64,000 nucleotides of DNA. Origin: Nocardia acididurans. Lineage in GTDB: Bacteria > Actinomycetota > Actinomycetes > Mycobacteriales > Mycobacteriaceae. How positions within the stretch are numbered: the first letter of the stretch is position 1; each line of letters starts with the position of its first letter. The notes under the pieces are model-generated. The model was given only the letters and a program-made list of their open reading frames with translations. It had not been told where the DNA came from and did no database searches. Both the position numbers and the translations under genes were made by a program. The stretch lies in assembly GCF_016741815.1 (NCBI RefSeq), contig NZ_JAERRJ010000008.1, positions 1 to 64,000 of the forward strand. The letters are read 5' to 3'. Positions 8,981 to 17,032 of the stretch are shown here, in pieces.

Positions 8981-10039
8981 GTGCGCGTATTGCTCACCGG
9001 CGCAGCCGGATTCATCGGAGCCCACATTCATCGGAAACTGCGGGACGCGGGGCATGAGGTCGTCGGCATCGACCTCATGCTGGCGGCGGCGCACGGCGGC
9101 GAGGCCGAACCCCCGTACGGTGTGGAACGCGTCGACATCCGTGACCCGGAGGGGCTGGACACCTGCCTGCGGGGTGTGGACGCCGTCTGTCATCAGGCGG
9201 CGGTCGTGGGCGCGGGAGTCAGCGCCCAGGACGCCCCCGCGTACGCCAGCCACAATGATCTCGGCACCGCGGTGCTGCTGGCGGCGATGGACCGGGCGCG
9301 CTGCCGGCACCTGGTGCTGGCCTCGTCCATGGTGGTGTACGGGGAGGGGAGCTACCGGAATTCGCTCGGCGCGGCGGCCGTCCCGCCGTCCCGCCGCATC
9401 GCTGATCTGGACGACGGCCGCTTCGATCATCTGGACGCGGCCGGGCAGCCGTTGGCGTGGGATCCGGTGGACGAGGACGCGCCGCTGCGGCCGCGCAGCC
9501 TCTACGCGGCGGGCAAGCTCGCGCAGGAGAATTACGCCGCGGCCTGGGCTTTCGCTACCGGTTCGACCGTGACGGCCCTGCGCTACCACAATGTGTACGG
9601 CGACCATATGCCCAGGGACACACCGTATTCCGGGGTCGCCGCGATCTTCCGGTCGATGCTGGAGGCGGGCGAATCGCCGCGAGTGTTCGAAGACGGCTGC
9701 CAAGCTCGCGATTTCGTGCATGTCAGCGATGTCGCCGCCGCCAACCTGGCCGCTCTGGAGCGTCCGCTGGACGGATTCGTTCCGCTGAATATCGCCTCCG
9801 GCCAACCGATTACGATCGGCGAGGTGGCGACCGTACTCGCCGCGGCCCACGGCGGGAAGGCTCCGGTCGTCACCGGGGAGTATCGGGCGGGCGACGTCCG
9901 CCACATCGTGGCCAGTCCGGAACGTGCCCGTCGCGCACTGGATTTCACCGCGGCCGTAGCGCCCGCGGCGGGGTTGGCCGACTTCGCGTCCGCACCCCTG
10001 CGTGCGGTGGTCGGCCGAGGCGCGCCCGCGTGGCGGTGA
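8981..10039 (+). CDS. NAD-dependent nucleotide-sugar epimerase/dehydratase
   Basis: 352 residues from the GTG at 8981, picked for the AAGGAG four bases upstream and because the Rossmann motif begins at once (VRVLLTGAAGFIGAHI). It is an extended short-chain dehydrogenase: TGAAGFIG binds NAD, and SLYAAGKLAQEN supplies the catalytic Tyr and Lys. The segment ALRYHNVYGDHMPRD is typical of UDP-glucose 4-epimerase and dTDP-glucose dehydratase relatives, and FEDGCQARDFVHVSDVA follows. The substrate is probably an activated sugar, but whether it is epimerised, dehydrated or reduced is open. It faces the two-component system tail-to-tail and lies near glycosyltransferases, which fits a role in envelope glycan synthesis. 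Confidence 0.85.
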   Translation: MRVLLTGAAGFIGAHIHRKLRDAGHEVVGIDLMLAAAHGGEAEPPYGVERVDIRDPEGLDTCLRGVDAVCHQAAVVGAGVSAQDAPAYASHNDLGTAVLLAAMDRARCRHLVLASSMVVYGEGSYRNSLGAAAVPPSRRIADLDDGRFDHLDAAGQPLAWDPVDEDAPLRPRSLYAAGKLAQENYAAAWAFATGSTVTALRYHNVYGDHMPRDTPYSGVAAIFRSMLEAGESPRVFEDGCQARDFVHVSDVAAANLAALERPLDGFVPLNIASGQPITIGEVATVLAAAHGGKAPVVTGEYRAGDVRHIVASPERARRALDFTAAVAPAAGLADFASAPLRAVVGRGAPAWR

Positions 10040-10057
10040 GCCACCGGCAGCCGCCGG

Positions 10058-11089
10058 TCAGGCTCCCGATGCGGTGAGCAGTGGCAGCCGGATCTCGAAT
10101 CGGGCGCCCTGCTCCCGGTTCTCGACCGTGATCTCACCCTGATGTGCGGCGACGAGCCCGGCGGCGATGGCCAGTCCCATGCCGCTGCTGCTGCCGAGCT
10201 CGGCGGCGCCGGGGGAGCGGGCCGACGTGCCGCGATAGGCGACCTCGAAGATTCGGGGCAGGTCGACGGCGGCGATACCGGGTCCGGTGTCCTCGACGCG
10301 AGCCCAGGCCCGGCCACCGGTCGCCCCCGCGGTGATGTCGATCTGCCCGCCGGGCGGGGTGTGGGCGATGGCGTTGGCCACGAGGTTGGTGAGCACCCGG
10401 GTCAGCGCACGATCACTGCCCATCACGACGAGGCGATCCTCGGGCTGGCGCGCGCGCAGGACGATGCGGGCGCGCTGTGCGGTGGGCTGATTCGCGGCCA
10501 GCACCTCGTCGATGAGTTCCCGCAGGTCCAGGGGCTCGAGCGCGAGCCTCAGCGCGCCCGCGTTGATCTTCGACATTTCGAACAGATCGTCCACCATGGC
10601 CGAGAGCCGATTGGTTTCGCGCACCACGCGATCGGCGTAGCGCCGCACCTCGTCGTGATCATCGACCACTCCGTCGGACAGGGCTTCGCCCATGGCGCGA
10701 ATGCCCGCGAGCGGGGTGCGCAGATCGTGGCTCACCCATGCGACCAGTTCGCGCCGCGAGCGTTCGGCGGCGCGCTCCTGCTCCAGCATCTCCTTCTCCC
10801 ACACCATGGCTCGCGCCTGCGCGCGGCCCAGCAGGACCGCGGCGGGGACGGTCACGGCGGCGACGACACCCAGCACGACGGCGGTCCGGGCGAGAGCGTC
10901 GGTGTACATGAGCCCGCTCACCGCGACCACCCCGCTGAGGGTGGCCAGCGTCGGAATCAGCACCAGCACGGCGATACTGGTGGTCATGGCGCGATTTCGG
11001 GTGTAGCGCAGCAGCAATGCCCCCAACGCGACCACCGGCAGCGATCCGGCCAGGGCGTAGCCGATCAGCCCGGGGGTATCAGTCGGCAC
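10058..11089 (-). CDS. Sensor histidine kinase
   Basis: 343 residues from the GTG at 11089, which overlaps the response-regulator stop by 11 bases. An upstream start at 11134 would add 15 residues overlapping the regulator further. Two hydrophobic stretches (about residues 5-27 and 38-60) and a third at 68-88 anchor it, with almost no extracellular sensor domain. The H-box is WVSHDLRTPLAGI, with His121. The N-box reads NLVANAIAHTPPGG and the G-box DTGPGIAAVDLPRIFE. It autophosphorylates and passes phosphate to the regulator encoded just upstream. The overlap implies co-translation with the regulator and, through it, with the membrane-protein gene. Confidence 0.92.
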   Translation of the reverse strand: MPTDTPGLIGYALAGSLPVVALGALLLRYTRNRAMTTSIAVLVLIPTLATLSGVVAVSGLMYTDALARTAVVLGVVAAVTVPAAVLLGRAQARAMVWEKEMLEQERAAERSRRELVAWVSHDLRTPLAGIRAMGEALSDGVVDDHDEVRRYADRVVRETNRLSAMVDDLFEMSKINAGALRLALEPLDLRELIDEVLAANQPTAQRARIVLRARQPEDRLVVMGSDRALTRVLTNLVANAIAHTPPGGQIDITAGATGGRAWARVEDTGPGIAAVDLPRIFEVAYRGTSARSPGAAELGSSSGMGLAIAAGLVAAHQGEITVENREQGARFEIRLPLLTASGA

Positions 11090-11783
11090 CGGTCGTCTCC
11101 TTCCCGGAATCGACACGGCCCCAGGCGTATCCACGCCCCCACACGGTGTCGATGCGATGCGCGGAGCCGAGTTTGGCGCGCAACCGTTTGATGTGCACGG
11201 TCACCGTGGACAGGTCGCCGAAGGTCCATCCCCAGACCTCGGCCAGCAACTCGTCGCGGCTGTACACCCGTTGCTGATTGGCCAGCAGGAAGGCCAGCAG
11301 GTCGAATTCGCGTGCCGTGAGGTCCACCGGTGTTCCGGCCACGTACGCGGAGCGAGCCATCGGATTGATTTCGACGGCGCCGCTGCGGTACACCTGTTGC
11401 GCGGGCGAACTGGGCCGGGTGCGCCGCAGCACCGAGGCCACCCGCAGCGCGAGCTCCCGCGGGCTGAACGGCTTCGTCACGTAATCGTCTGCGCCGGACT
11501 GCAATCCGAGCACCCGATCGTCCTCCTCGCCGAGCGCGGTGAGCAGGATGATGGGAGTGTCGGGGTGTGGACCGGTGCGCACCATGCGGCACAGATCGAT
11601 GCCGTCCGGCGGCGGCATCATCACATCGAGGATCGCGAGGTCGATGTCGTTGCGCGCCAGCACCTCCGCGGTGTGCGGGCCGTCGGCCGTTTCGACGACC
11701 TGCAGGCCGTCGCGTTCGAGATAGCGCCGCACCACCTCTCGGACGACGGGATCGTCATCAGCCACCAGAATGCGCATCGTCAT
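11079..11783 (-). CDS. OmpR/PhoB-family response regulator
   Basis: 234 residues. The receiver domain has the phospho-acceptor Asp53 in AILDVMMPPPDG, the acidic pair DDD near residues 9-11 and Lys104 in YVTKPFSPREL. The C-terminal winged helix (LTAREFDLLAFLLANQQRVY, HIKRLRAKLG, TVWGRGYAW) binds DNA. The ATG at 11783 shares one base with the TGA of the upstream membrane-protein gene, and the 3' end overlaps the kinase start. All three are therefore likely one translationally coupled operon. Its targets may include the divergent GT2/oxidoreductase operon at 13.3 kb, but that is inference. Confidence 0.94.
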   Translation of the reverse strand: MTMRILVADDDPVVREVVRRYLERDGLQVVETADGPHTAEVLARNDIDLAILDVMMPPPDGIDLCRMVRTGPHPDTPIILLTALGEEDDRVLGLQSGADDYVTKPFSPRELALRVASVLRRTRPSSPAQQVYRSGAVEINPMARSAYVAGTPVDLTAREFDLLAFLLANQQRVYSRDELLAEVWGWTFGDLSTVTVHIKRLRAKLGSAHRIDTVWGRGYAWGRVDSGKETTGAD

Positions 11784-13207
11784 CACCAATTCGTGAGTAT
11801 CAGATGGTTGAGCAATATCACGCCGATCGCCTGCACCGTCAGCCAGACCCGGACGTCCCGGCGAGGCAGCAGAGCCGTGCCCGCGAGTAACCAGACCTCG
11901 AACGGCAACCAGATTCGTTCCGTCTCCGCCTTGCTCAGGCCGCTGAGGTCGGCGAGCGCGATGGTGAGCAGCCCGGCCGCCGCCACGAGCGCGGCCGGCT
12001 CGACGGTCGCCCGCCACCGCGCGAGGCGCTCCCGGCCGGACCCGGACGCCGAGCGGGCGGGACCGCCGGGTTCCGGCGACAGCACAGGGGGCAGGCCCAG
12101 CCCTCGGAACACCCGGGGCAGCGCCGCCACCACCGCGAGCCCGACCGCGCAGACGGCGGCCGCAAGGTTCGCCCACACCCAGTACGGGTACGGCCGCTCG
12201 CTGGCGATGCCCTGGTAATACCGTTCCACCACAAGGTGATAGCCGTCGAACCACCAGAACCCGGCGGCCGTGAACCCCGCCACCACGAGCAGCATCCCAG
12301 CCGCCACCAGGGGAACGGGCCGGAACCCGCGCGCGGCGAGCACCGCGAGTGCGGGCACCGCCATGAGCACCAGGCCGTAGCTGAGATACAGGCCGAACCC
12401 GAAGGCCAACCCCGCGCCCAGCGCGGCGAACACCCAACCTTCCCGCTGCCTGGTCGCGATCGCCAGCAGCGCCACCGCCCAGGCCGTCACCCCCGCGAAC
12501 AGGGCATCCGCCGACACCGCGATCCAGATGGCAGCGGGCGCGAGGACGAGGAAAGGCGCTGCCGCGCGGGCGCTTTCCTCCGCGCCGAGCGCGCGCAACG
12601 TCACCAGCACCGCGGCGACCGCGCCGGCGCCGACGAACAGGCACAGTGCCGAGGCCCAGGCTCCGCCGCCGAGACCGATACGGTCCAGGAGGACGAAAAC
12701 CAGCAGTGCGCCCGGCGGGTGGCCCGACACATGGGTGGTCCAGGAATCGGGTTGGAAATCGAGGATGCGATCGGAGAAGCCGCGCAGCATGGCGGCGATA
12801 TCGGTGACCCCGGCGACCTCGGACAGATATTCGTCGCGTGTCGTGAGACGGCCGGCGAAGCCGCGCTGCCAGCCGTCTATCAGGGCGAGGGCGAAGGCCC
12901 ACGCCACCGCTGCCAGCCATACCGCAGGCACCAGATTCCGCCACGGCAGGCGTCGCGCGACAGCCGGGCCGCGGACGATCACCAGCGCGGCGATCGCGAT
13001 CGCGGGTCCCGTACCCCATCCGAGGTGCGGGAGCCATTCACCGAACAGCGGCGCGGCCCCCGCGTAGAGCCGATCCCGCCAGGGCTTGCCCATTATTTGC
13101 GGAACAAGTGCGGCGAGGCCGACCAGGGTGGCCGCGCCGAGGACCCAGCTGAACTCGGAGCGGCGCGAGGACCGGAGGGGCAGACGGGTCGCGGACGTGG
13201 TGGGCAC
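11783..13207 (-). CDS. Polytopic membrane protein, glycosyltransferase-C-like
   Basis: About 474 residues from the GTG at 13207; a TTG at 13240 could add 11 residues. There are about ten hydrophobic segments and a large first periplasmic loop with a short DDE-like acidic motif (TTRDEYLSEVAGV) and a following TTHVSGHPPGALL segment. Membrane glycosyltransferases of the GT-C fold that use polyprenyl-phosphate sugars show this layout (early acidic loop, then HPPG). I do not recognise a named family and no activity has been shown here. Its coupling to a two-component system, and the GT2 gene on the other strand that could supply a lipid-linked sugar, favour a role in lipoglycan or cell-wall mannosylation. 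Confidence 0.7.
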   Translation of the reverse strand: MPTTSATRLPLRSSRRSEFSWVLGAATLVGLAALVPQIMGKPWRDRLYAGAAPLFGEWLPHLGWGTGPAIAIAALVIVRGPAVARRLPWRNLVPAVWLAAVAWAFALALIDGWQRGFAGRLTTRDEYLSEVAGVTDIAAMLRGFSDRILDFQPDSWTTHVSGHPPGALLVFVLLDRIGLGGGAWASALCLFVGAGAVAAVLVTLRALGAEESARAAAPFLVLAPAAIWIAVSADALFAGVTAWAVALLAIATRQREGWVFAALGAGLAFGFGLYLSYGLVLMAVPALAVLAARGFRPVPLVAAGMLLVVAGFTAAGFWWFDGYHLVVERYYQGIASERPYPYWVWANLAAAVCAVGLAVVAALPRVFRGLGLPPVLSPEPGGPARSASGSGRERLARWRATVEPAALVAAAGLLTIALADLSGLSKAETERIWLPFEVWLLAGTALLPRRDVRVWLTVQAIGVILLNHLILTNW

Positions 13208-13332
13208 GGCTACCACCCTAGGCCGCCGCGGCGCGCTCAACCCGCTGATCTGGGCATACGCCCGGCTCCCGTCATACTTTCGTCACCGGTGTCCTGGGCT
13301 CGAAACGGGCTGTGTGGTCGTACGGTCGAGCC

Positions 13333-13997
13333 GTGACCGAATCGAACGAGGAATCCTGCGTCACGGTCGTGATTCCGTGTCGCGATGAAGCCGGTGCCCT
13401 GCCGGGCGTACTGTCGGCAATCCCGGCGGGCTACCGGGTGATCGTGGTGGACAACGGATCCGTCGACGCCACCGCCGCCGTCGCCCGCTCGATGGGGGCC
13501 ACGGTCATCGGTGAATCGGTGCCCGGCTACGGCAGCGCCGTGCACACCGGTGTGCGGGCCGCCCGCACCGGGATCGTGGCCGTACTGGACGGCGACGGTT
13601 CCATGGACCCCGGCGAATTGCCCTCCCTGGTGGCGGAATTGCGGCCGGAGGTGGACATGGTCGTGGGCCGGCGTCGCCCCGTCGCGGCGCGTGCGTGGCC
13701 GTGGCATGCCCGGCTGGGCAATATCCTGGTGGCCGCGCGGCTGCGGCGACGCTACGGCCTGCCGGTGCACGATATCGCCGCCATGCGGGTCATCCGCCGC
13801 GACCGGCTGCTCGCCCTGGGGCCACTGCATCCGCGATCGGGATACCCGCTGGCGCTGCTGGTGGCCGCCGCCGGCGCCGGTGGCGGTTGATCGAACGCGA
13901 CGTCACCTATCAGCCGAGAACCCATGGCGTATCCAAGGTTTCGGGATCGATTCGCGGTACGGTGCACGCGATCCGGGACTTCTGGAGCGTGCGGTGA
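13333..13997 (+). pseudogene. Family 2 glycosyltransferase, split by a single-base deletion
   Basis: A GT-A glycosyltransferase of the dolichyl-phosphate-sugar synthase type. Starting at the GTG at 13333 it reads VTVVIPCRDEAGALPGVL, VDNGSVDATAAVA and LDGDGSMDP, where the acidic motif binds the metal-nucleotide. The frame then hits TGA at 13888-13890. One frame over, the normal C-terminus continues (GWRLIERDVTYQPRTHGVSK, then a TVHAIRDFW segment) and ends at 13997, overlapping the next gene by GTGA. A codon of only two bases at 13879-13880 explains the break. Adding one base gives a 221-residue protein of ordinary length. The preserved overlap with the next gene argues that the locus was recently intact, or that this is a sequencing error. 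Confidence 0.85.
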
Positions 13998-14731
13998 CCA
14001 GGGAGCGCGGCGCGGCGTGCCCGCCCGGGTCCGTAGACGCCGCGGGCGGCGATCGCGGACTGCTGCCGGTGGCGCTGCTCGTCGTCGCCAAGGCGCCCAT
14101 CGCGGGCTTCGCCAAAACCCGCCTCACGCCGCCGCTGTCACCCCGGGAAGCGGCCCGGGTCGCCGCCGCGTCGTTGCTCGACACCCTCGACGCCGTGCGT
14201 GCCACGCCGGTGCGGCACAAGGTGGTGGCCTGGACCGGCAACCTCGCCGACGCCGAGCGCCGTGACGAAATCGCTTCCGCGCTGGCAGATTTCACGGTGG
14301 TCCCGCAACGCGGAGCCGGGTTCGCGGTCCGGCTGGCCAACGCGCACGCGGACTGCTTCGCACAGTCCGACGCGGTGTTGCAGATCGGTATGGACACGCC
14401 ACAGGTGGACGGCGCACTGCTGGGGGCCTGCGCGCGGCGGCTGCTCGAGACCGGTGACGCCGTACTGGGTCCGGCCGCGGACGGCGGCTGGTGGGCGCTG
14501 GGGTTGACCGACCCCCGGCCCGCCCGGACCCTCGCCGATGTGCCCATGTCCACCCGGCGAACCGGTGAGATGACACGAGATGCCCTGCGCCGCTGCGGAT
14601 ATCACGTGCACGCGCTGCCGGTGCTGTCCGACGTCGATACCTACCGGGACGCAGTGGCCGTCGCCGGACAGAGTGGCGGCCGTTTCGCGGCCGCACTGCG
14701 CGGCTGCGCGGCCGTCGAGGTGCTGACATGA
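13994..14731 (+). CDS. DUF2064 / TIGR04282-family glycosyltransferase-like protein
   Basis: 245 residues from the GTG at 13994, overlapping the preceding GT2 stop as GTGA. The motif LLVVAKAPIAGFAKTRLTPP is the nucleotide-binding opening of the CofC/MobA-like fold. GMDTPQVDGALL and GPAADGGWWALGL are the family's metal-binding and substrate motifs. Members are often annotated as arsenosugar or generic glycosyltransferases, but their reaction is poorly defined. Its ATGA overlap with the molybdopterin oxidoreductase and GTGA overlap with GT2 make it the centre of a five-gene operon. In actinobacteria this protein is commonly found beside GT2 and epimerase genes, which suggests a shared glycan product. 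Confidence 0.85.
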   Translation: MTRERGAACPPGSVDAAGGDRGLLPVALLVVAKAPIAGFAKTRLTPPLSPREAARVAAASLLDTLDAVRATPVRHKVVAWTGNLADAERRDEIASALADFTVVPQRGAGFAVRLANAHADCFAQSDAVLQIGMDTPQVDGALLGACARRLLETGDAVLGPAADGGWWALGLTDPRPARTLADVPMSTRRTGEMTRDALRRCGYHVHALPVLSDVDTYRDAVAVAGQSGGRFAAALRGCAAVEVLT

Positions 14732-15873
14732 GTTCAGGGCCGTCCCTGCTCCCGCGAGCTCTGGCGGCACGGGTCTCACCCGCGCGCGGCCCCGCGGTGG
14801 CCGCCCGCGTTGGGACTGCCCTCGGCGTCGCCATCGCGGTCTGCTTCGTCACCGGCCTGCTGAGTCACTGGATCCAGCACCCTCCCGGCTGGTTCGCCTG
14901 GCCCGCCCACCCGGTGTGGCTCTACCGCGTCACGCAGGGCACGCATGTGGTCTCGGGCGTGATCGCCATTCCGCTGCTGCTGGTCAAACTCTGGTCGGTC
15001 TACCCGAGACTGTTCGCGCGCCCGCTGCTCGGCGGCCCGCTGCGGCTGCTCGCGCGGGGTTCGATTGCGCTGCTGGTGGGTTCGGTCATCTTCGAGCTGG
15101 TGACCGGACTGTTCAACATCGCTCAGGTCTATCCGTGGCGGTTCTTCTTCACCACAACGCATTACGCCATGGCGTACCTCGCGGCCGGTGCGCTCGCGGT
15201 GCATCTGGCGGTGAAACTGCCGGTGGTGCGCGACGCCTTCGCACGGGATCCCGGCGCTGACGCCGAGCCCGGGGCCGGAGTGTCGCGGCGGACGGTCCTC
15301 GGAGCCGCCGCGTTCGCAGCTGTCGCCGCGGGCTTGTCGGTCGCCGGGCAGAGCGTTTCCTTCCTGCGCTGGGCGGCCGTGCTCGCGCCACGCTCCGGTG
15401 AAGGCCCGCAAGGGGTTCCGATCAATCGCACCGCCCTCGAAGCCGGGGTGCGGGACACCGCCACCGCCGCCGACTACCGGCTGACGGTCGTCGTGGGTGA
15501 ACGCCGTCGCGCGTTCGGCTACACCGATCTGCAGGCCCTGCCGCACCACGAGGCGGTGCTGCCCATCGCCTGCGTGGAGGGCTGGAGTGCGTCGGCGCGC
15601 TGGTCCGGAGTGCGCCTGCGGGATCTGCTCGACGCGGTCGGCGACTATCGCGGCGGTGCGGTGCGCTGCACCTCGCTCGAAACGGGCGGCATCTATCGGA
15701 GCTCCCTGCTGCCGCGCTCGCACGTGCTGGCCGACGACACGCTGATCGCCCTGCGGCTCAACGGATCCGATCTGACGCTCGATCACGGATACCCGTGCCG
15801 TCTGATCGCGCCCAACCGCCCCGGCGTGCTGCAGACCAAATGGCTGGCCACCATCGAGGAGGAACTGCCGTGA
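14728..15873 (+). CDS. Membrane-anchored molybdopterin-dependent oxidoreductase with cytochrome b-like N-terminus
   Basis: 381 residues. The first 165 form about four transmembrane segments with histidines in GTHVVSGVIA and THYAMAYLAAGALAVHLAVK, as in cytochrome b561-like heme carriers. An internal twin-arginine-like motif (SRRTVLGAAA, near residue 188) precedes another hydrophobic stretch. The rest is a sulfite-oxidase-fold domain (Oxidored_molyb). Its cysteine in LPIACVEGWSASARW, near residue 281, should coordinate molybdenum, and HGYPCRLIAPNRPG closes the pocket. So the protein probably passes electrons between an external substrate and membrane heme. The ATG lies in an ATGA overlap. The molybdate uptake operon at 37 kb would supply the metal. 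The substrate is unknown. Confidence 0.85.
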   Translation: MSSGPSLLPRALAARVSPARGPAVAARVGTALGVAIAVCFVTGLLSHWIQHPPGWFAWPAHPVWLYRVTQGTHVVSGVIAIPLLLVKLWSVYPRLFARPLLGGPLRLLARGSIALLVGSVIFELVTGLFNIAQVYPWRFFFTTTHYAMAYLAAGALAVHLAVKLPVVRDAFARDPGADAEPGAGVSRRTVLGAAAFAAVAAGLSVAGQSVSFLRWAAVLAPRSGEGPQGVPINRTALEAGVRDTATAADYRLTVVVGERRRAFGYTDLQALPHHEAVLPIACVEGWSASARWSGVRLRDLLDAVGDYRGGAVRCTSLETGGIYRSSLLPRSHVLADDTLIALRLNGSDLTLDHGYPCRLIAPNRPGVLQTKWLATIEEELP

Positions 15874-16286
15874 CCGCGATCCGGATCCTGCTCGTCCTGC
15901 TCGGCGTCTGGCTCGCCGGCCTGGGCCTCACCGACCTGCTGCGCATGAACGGCACTGATCTGCTGTCGATCGTATTCTGGTTCGCCGGCGGCATTCTCGT
16001 GCACGACGCCGTCTTCGCCCCTTTGTGCGCGGCACTCGGCAGCGCCGGGCGCCGCCGGCTGCCACGCCGCGCCTGGGCTCCACTGGCATGTGGTGCGGTG
16101 TGCACGGTCACGCTGATCGCCATCGCCGTGCCCGTACTCGTGCCGGGGGGAGCCAATGCCGACAATCCGACGATTCGGGACCGCCCGTACCTGCTGGGGC
16201 TCACAATCGCAGTGGTCACGGTATGGGCGCTGGTAGCCCTGAGCCGGGTCGGATCGCACCTCACCCATCGATCGGAATCCCACTGA
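15870..16286 (+). CDS. Small four-helix membrane protein
   Basis: 138 residues from the GTG at 15870, overlapping the oxidoreductase stop by GTGA. Four hydrophobic helices are visible: IRILLVLLGVWLAGLGL, LLSIVFWFAGGILVHDAVF, WAPLACGAVCTVTLIAIAVP and LLGLTIAVVTVWALVAL. One HDAVFAPL stretch in the second segment carries the only charged residues in the membrane. No family is recognised. Its position suggests it is a partner or assembly factor for the membrane-bound molybdoenzyme, possibly a quinone-site subunit. That role is inferred from location only. Confidence 0.72.
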   Translation: MTAIRILLVLLGVWLAGLGLTDLLRMNGTDLLSIVFWFAGGILVHDAVFAPLCAALGSAGRRRLPRRAWAPLACGAVCTVTLIAIAVPVLVPGGANADNPTIRDRPYLLGLTIAVVTVWALVALSRVGSHLTHRSESH

Positions 16287-16299
16287 AAGGTATACCGCC

Positions 16300-17004
16300 A
16301 TGCCCGATTTCAGCGATCTGCGCGCCCTGTTCATCAACTGCACCCTGAAACGGTCGCCCGACCGCAGCAATACCCAGGGACTGATCGACCTGTCGGCCCG
16401 CATCATGGAGAAGAACGGCGTCTCGGTCTCCCATATCCGCCCGGTCGACCACCGGATAGCTACCGGCGTCTGGCCGGATATGACCGAACACGGCTGGGAG
16501 GTCGACGAGTGGCCCGCCCTGCAACGGCAGGTGATGGATGCCCATATCCTGGTGCTCGCGGGACCGATCTGGCTGGGCGACAACAGCTCTGTGATGAAGC
16601 AGGTCATCGAACGTCTCTATGCCAACTCCAGTGTGCTCAACGACGTGGGCCAATACGCCTATTACGGCCGCGTCGGCGGCTGCCTGATCACCGACAACGA
16701 GGACGGCATCAAACACTGCGCCATGAACATCCTCTACAGCCTCCAGCACATCGGCTATTCCATTCCGCCGCAAGCCGATGCGGGCTGGATCGGCGAGGCA
16801 GGCCCCGGGCCGTCCTATCTCGACCCCGGTTCCGGCGGCCCCGAGAACGACTTCACCAACCGCAACACCACCTTCATGACCTGGAACCTCATGCACCTCG
16901 CGCGCATCCTCGTCGACGCGGGTGGCTTCCCCGCGTACGGCAATCAGCGCAGCGAGTGGGATGCCGGCTGCCGCTTCGACTTCGAGAATCCCGAATATCG
17001 CTGA
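16300..17004 (+). CDS. NAD(P)H-dependent FMN oxidoreductase (flavodoxin fold)
   Basis: 234 residues, ATG at 16300 with GAAAGG upstream. The N-terminal INCTLKRSPDRSNTQGLID is the phosphate-binding loop for FMN, followed by VLAGPIWLGDNSSVMKQVIE, the second flavin-contact loop of NADPH-dependent FMN reductases. The residues after this are longer than in minimal reductases (TDNEDGIKHCAMNILYSLQ) and resemble the NAD(P)H-quinone/azoreductase branch. It follows the operon by 13 bases and may feed electrons to, or share a substrate with, the molybdoenzyme. The actual acceptor is not predictable. Confidence 0.85.
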   Translation: MPDFSDLRALFINCTLKRSPDRSNTQGLIDLSARIMEKNGVSVSHIRPVDHRIATGVWPDMTEHGWEVDEWPALQRQVMDAHILVLAGPIWLGDNSSVMKQVIERLYANSSVLNDVGQYAYYGRVGGCLITDNEDGIKHCAMNILYSLQHIGYSIPPQADAGWIGEAGPGPSYLDPGSGGPENDFTNRNTTFMTWNLMHLARILVDAGGFPAYGNQRSEWDAGCRFDFENPEYR

Positions 17005-17032
17005 GCGGTGAAATCGATTGCCGGACAGCCGG

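Noticed and set aside
11783..13037. Read-through of the response-regulator frame up to 13037, giving a 652-residue protein
   Set aside because: The upstream part is an arginine-rich shadow of the membrane-protein gene; the regulator clearly begins with MRILVADDDP at the coupled ATG.
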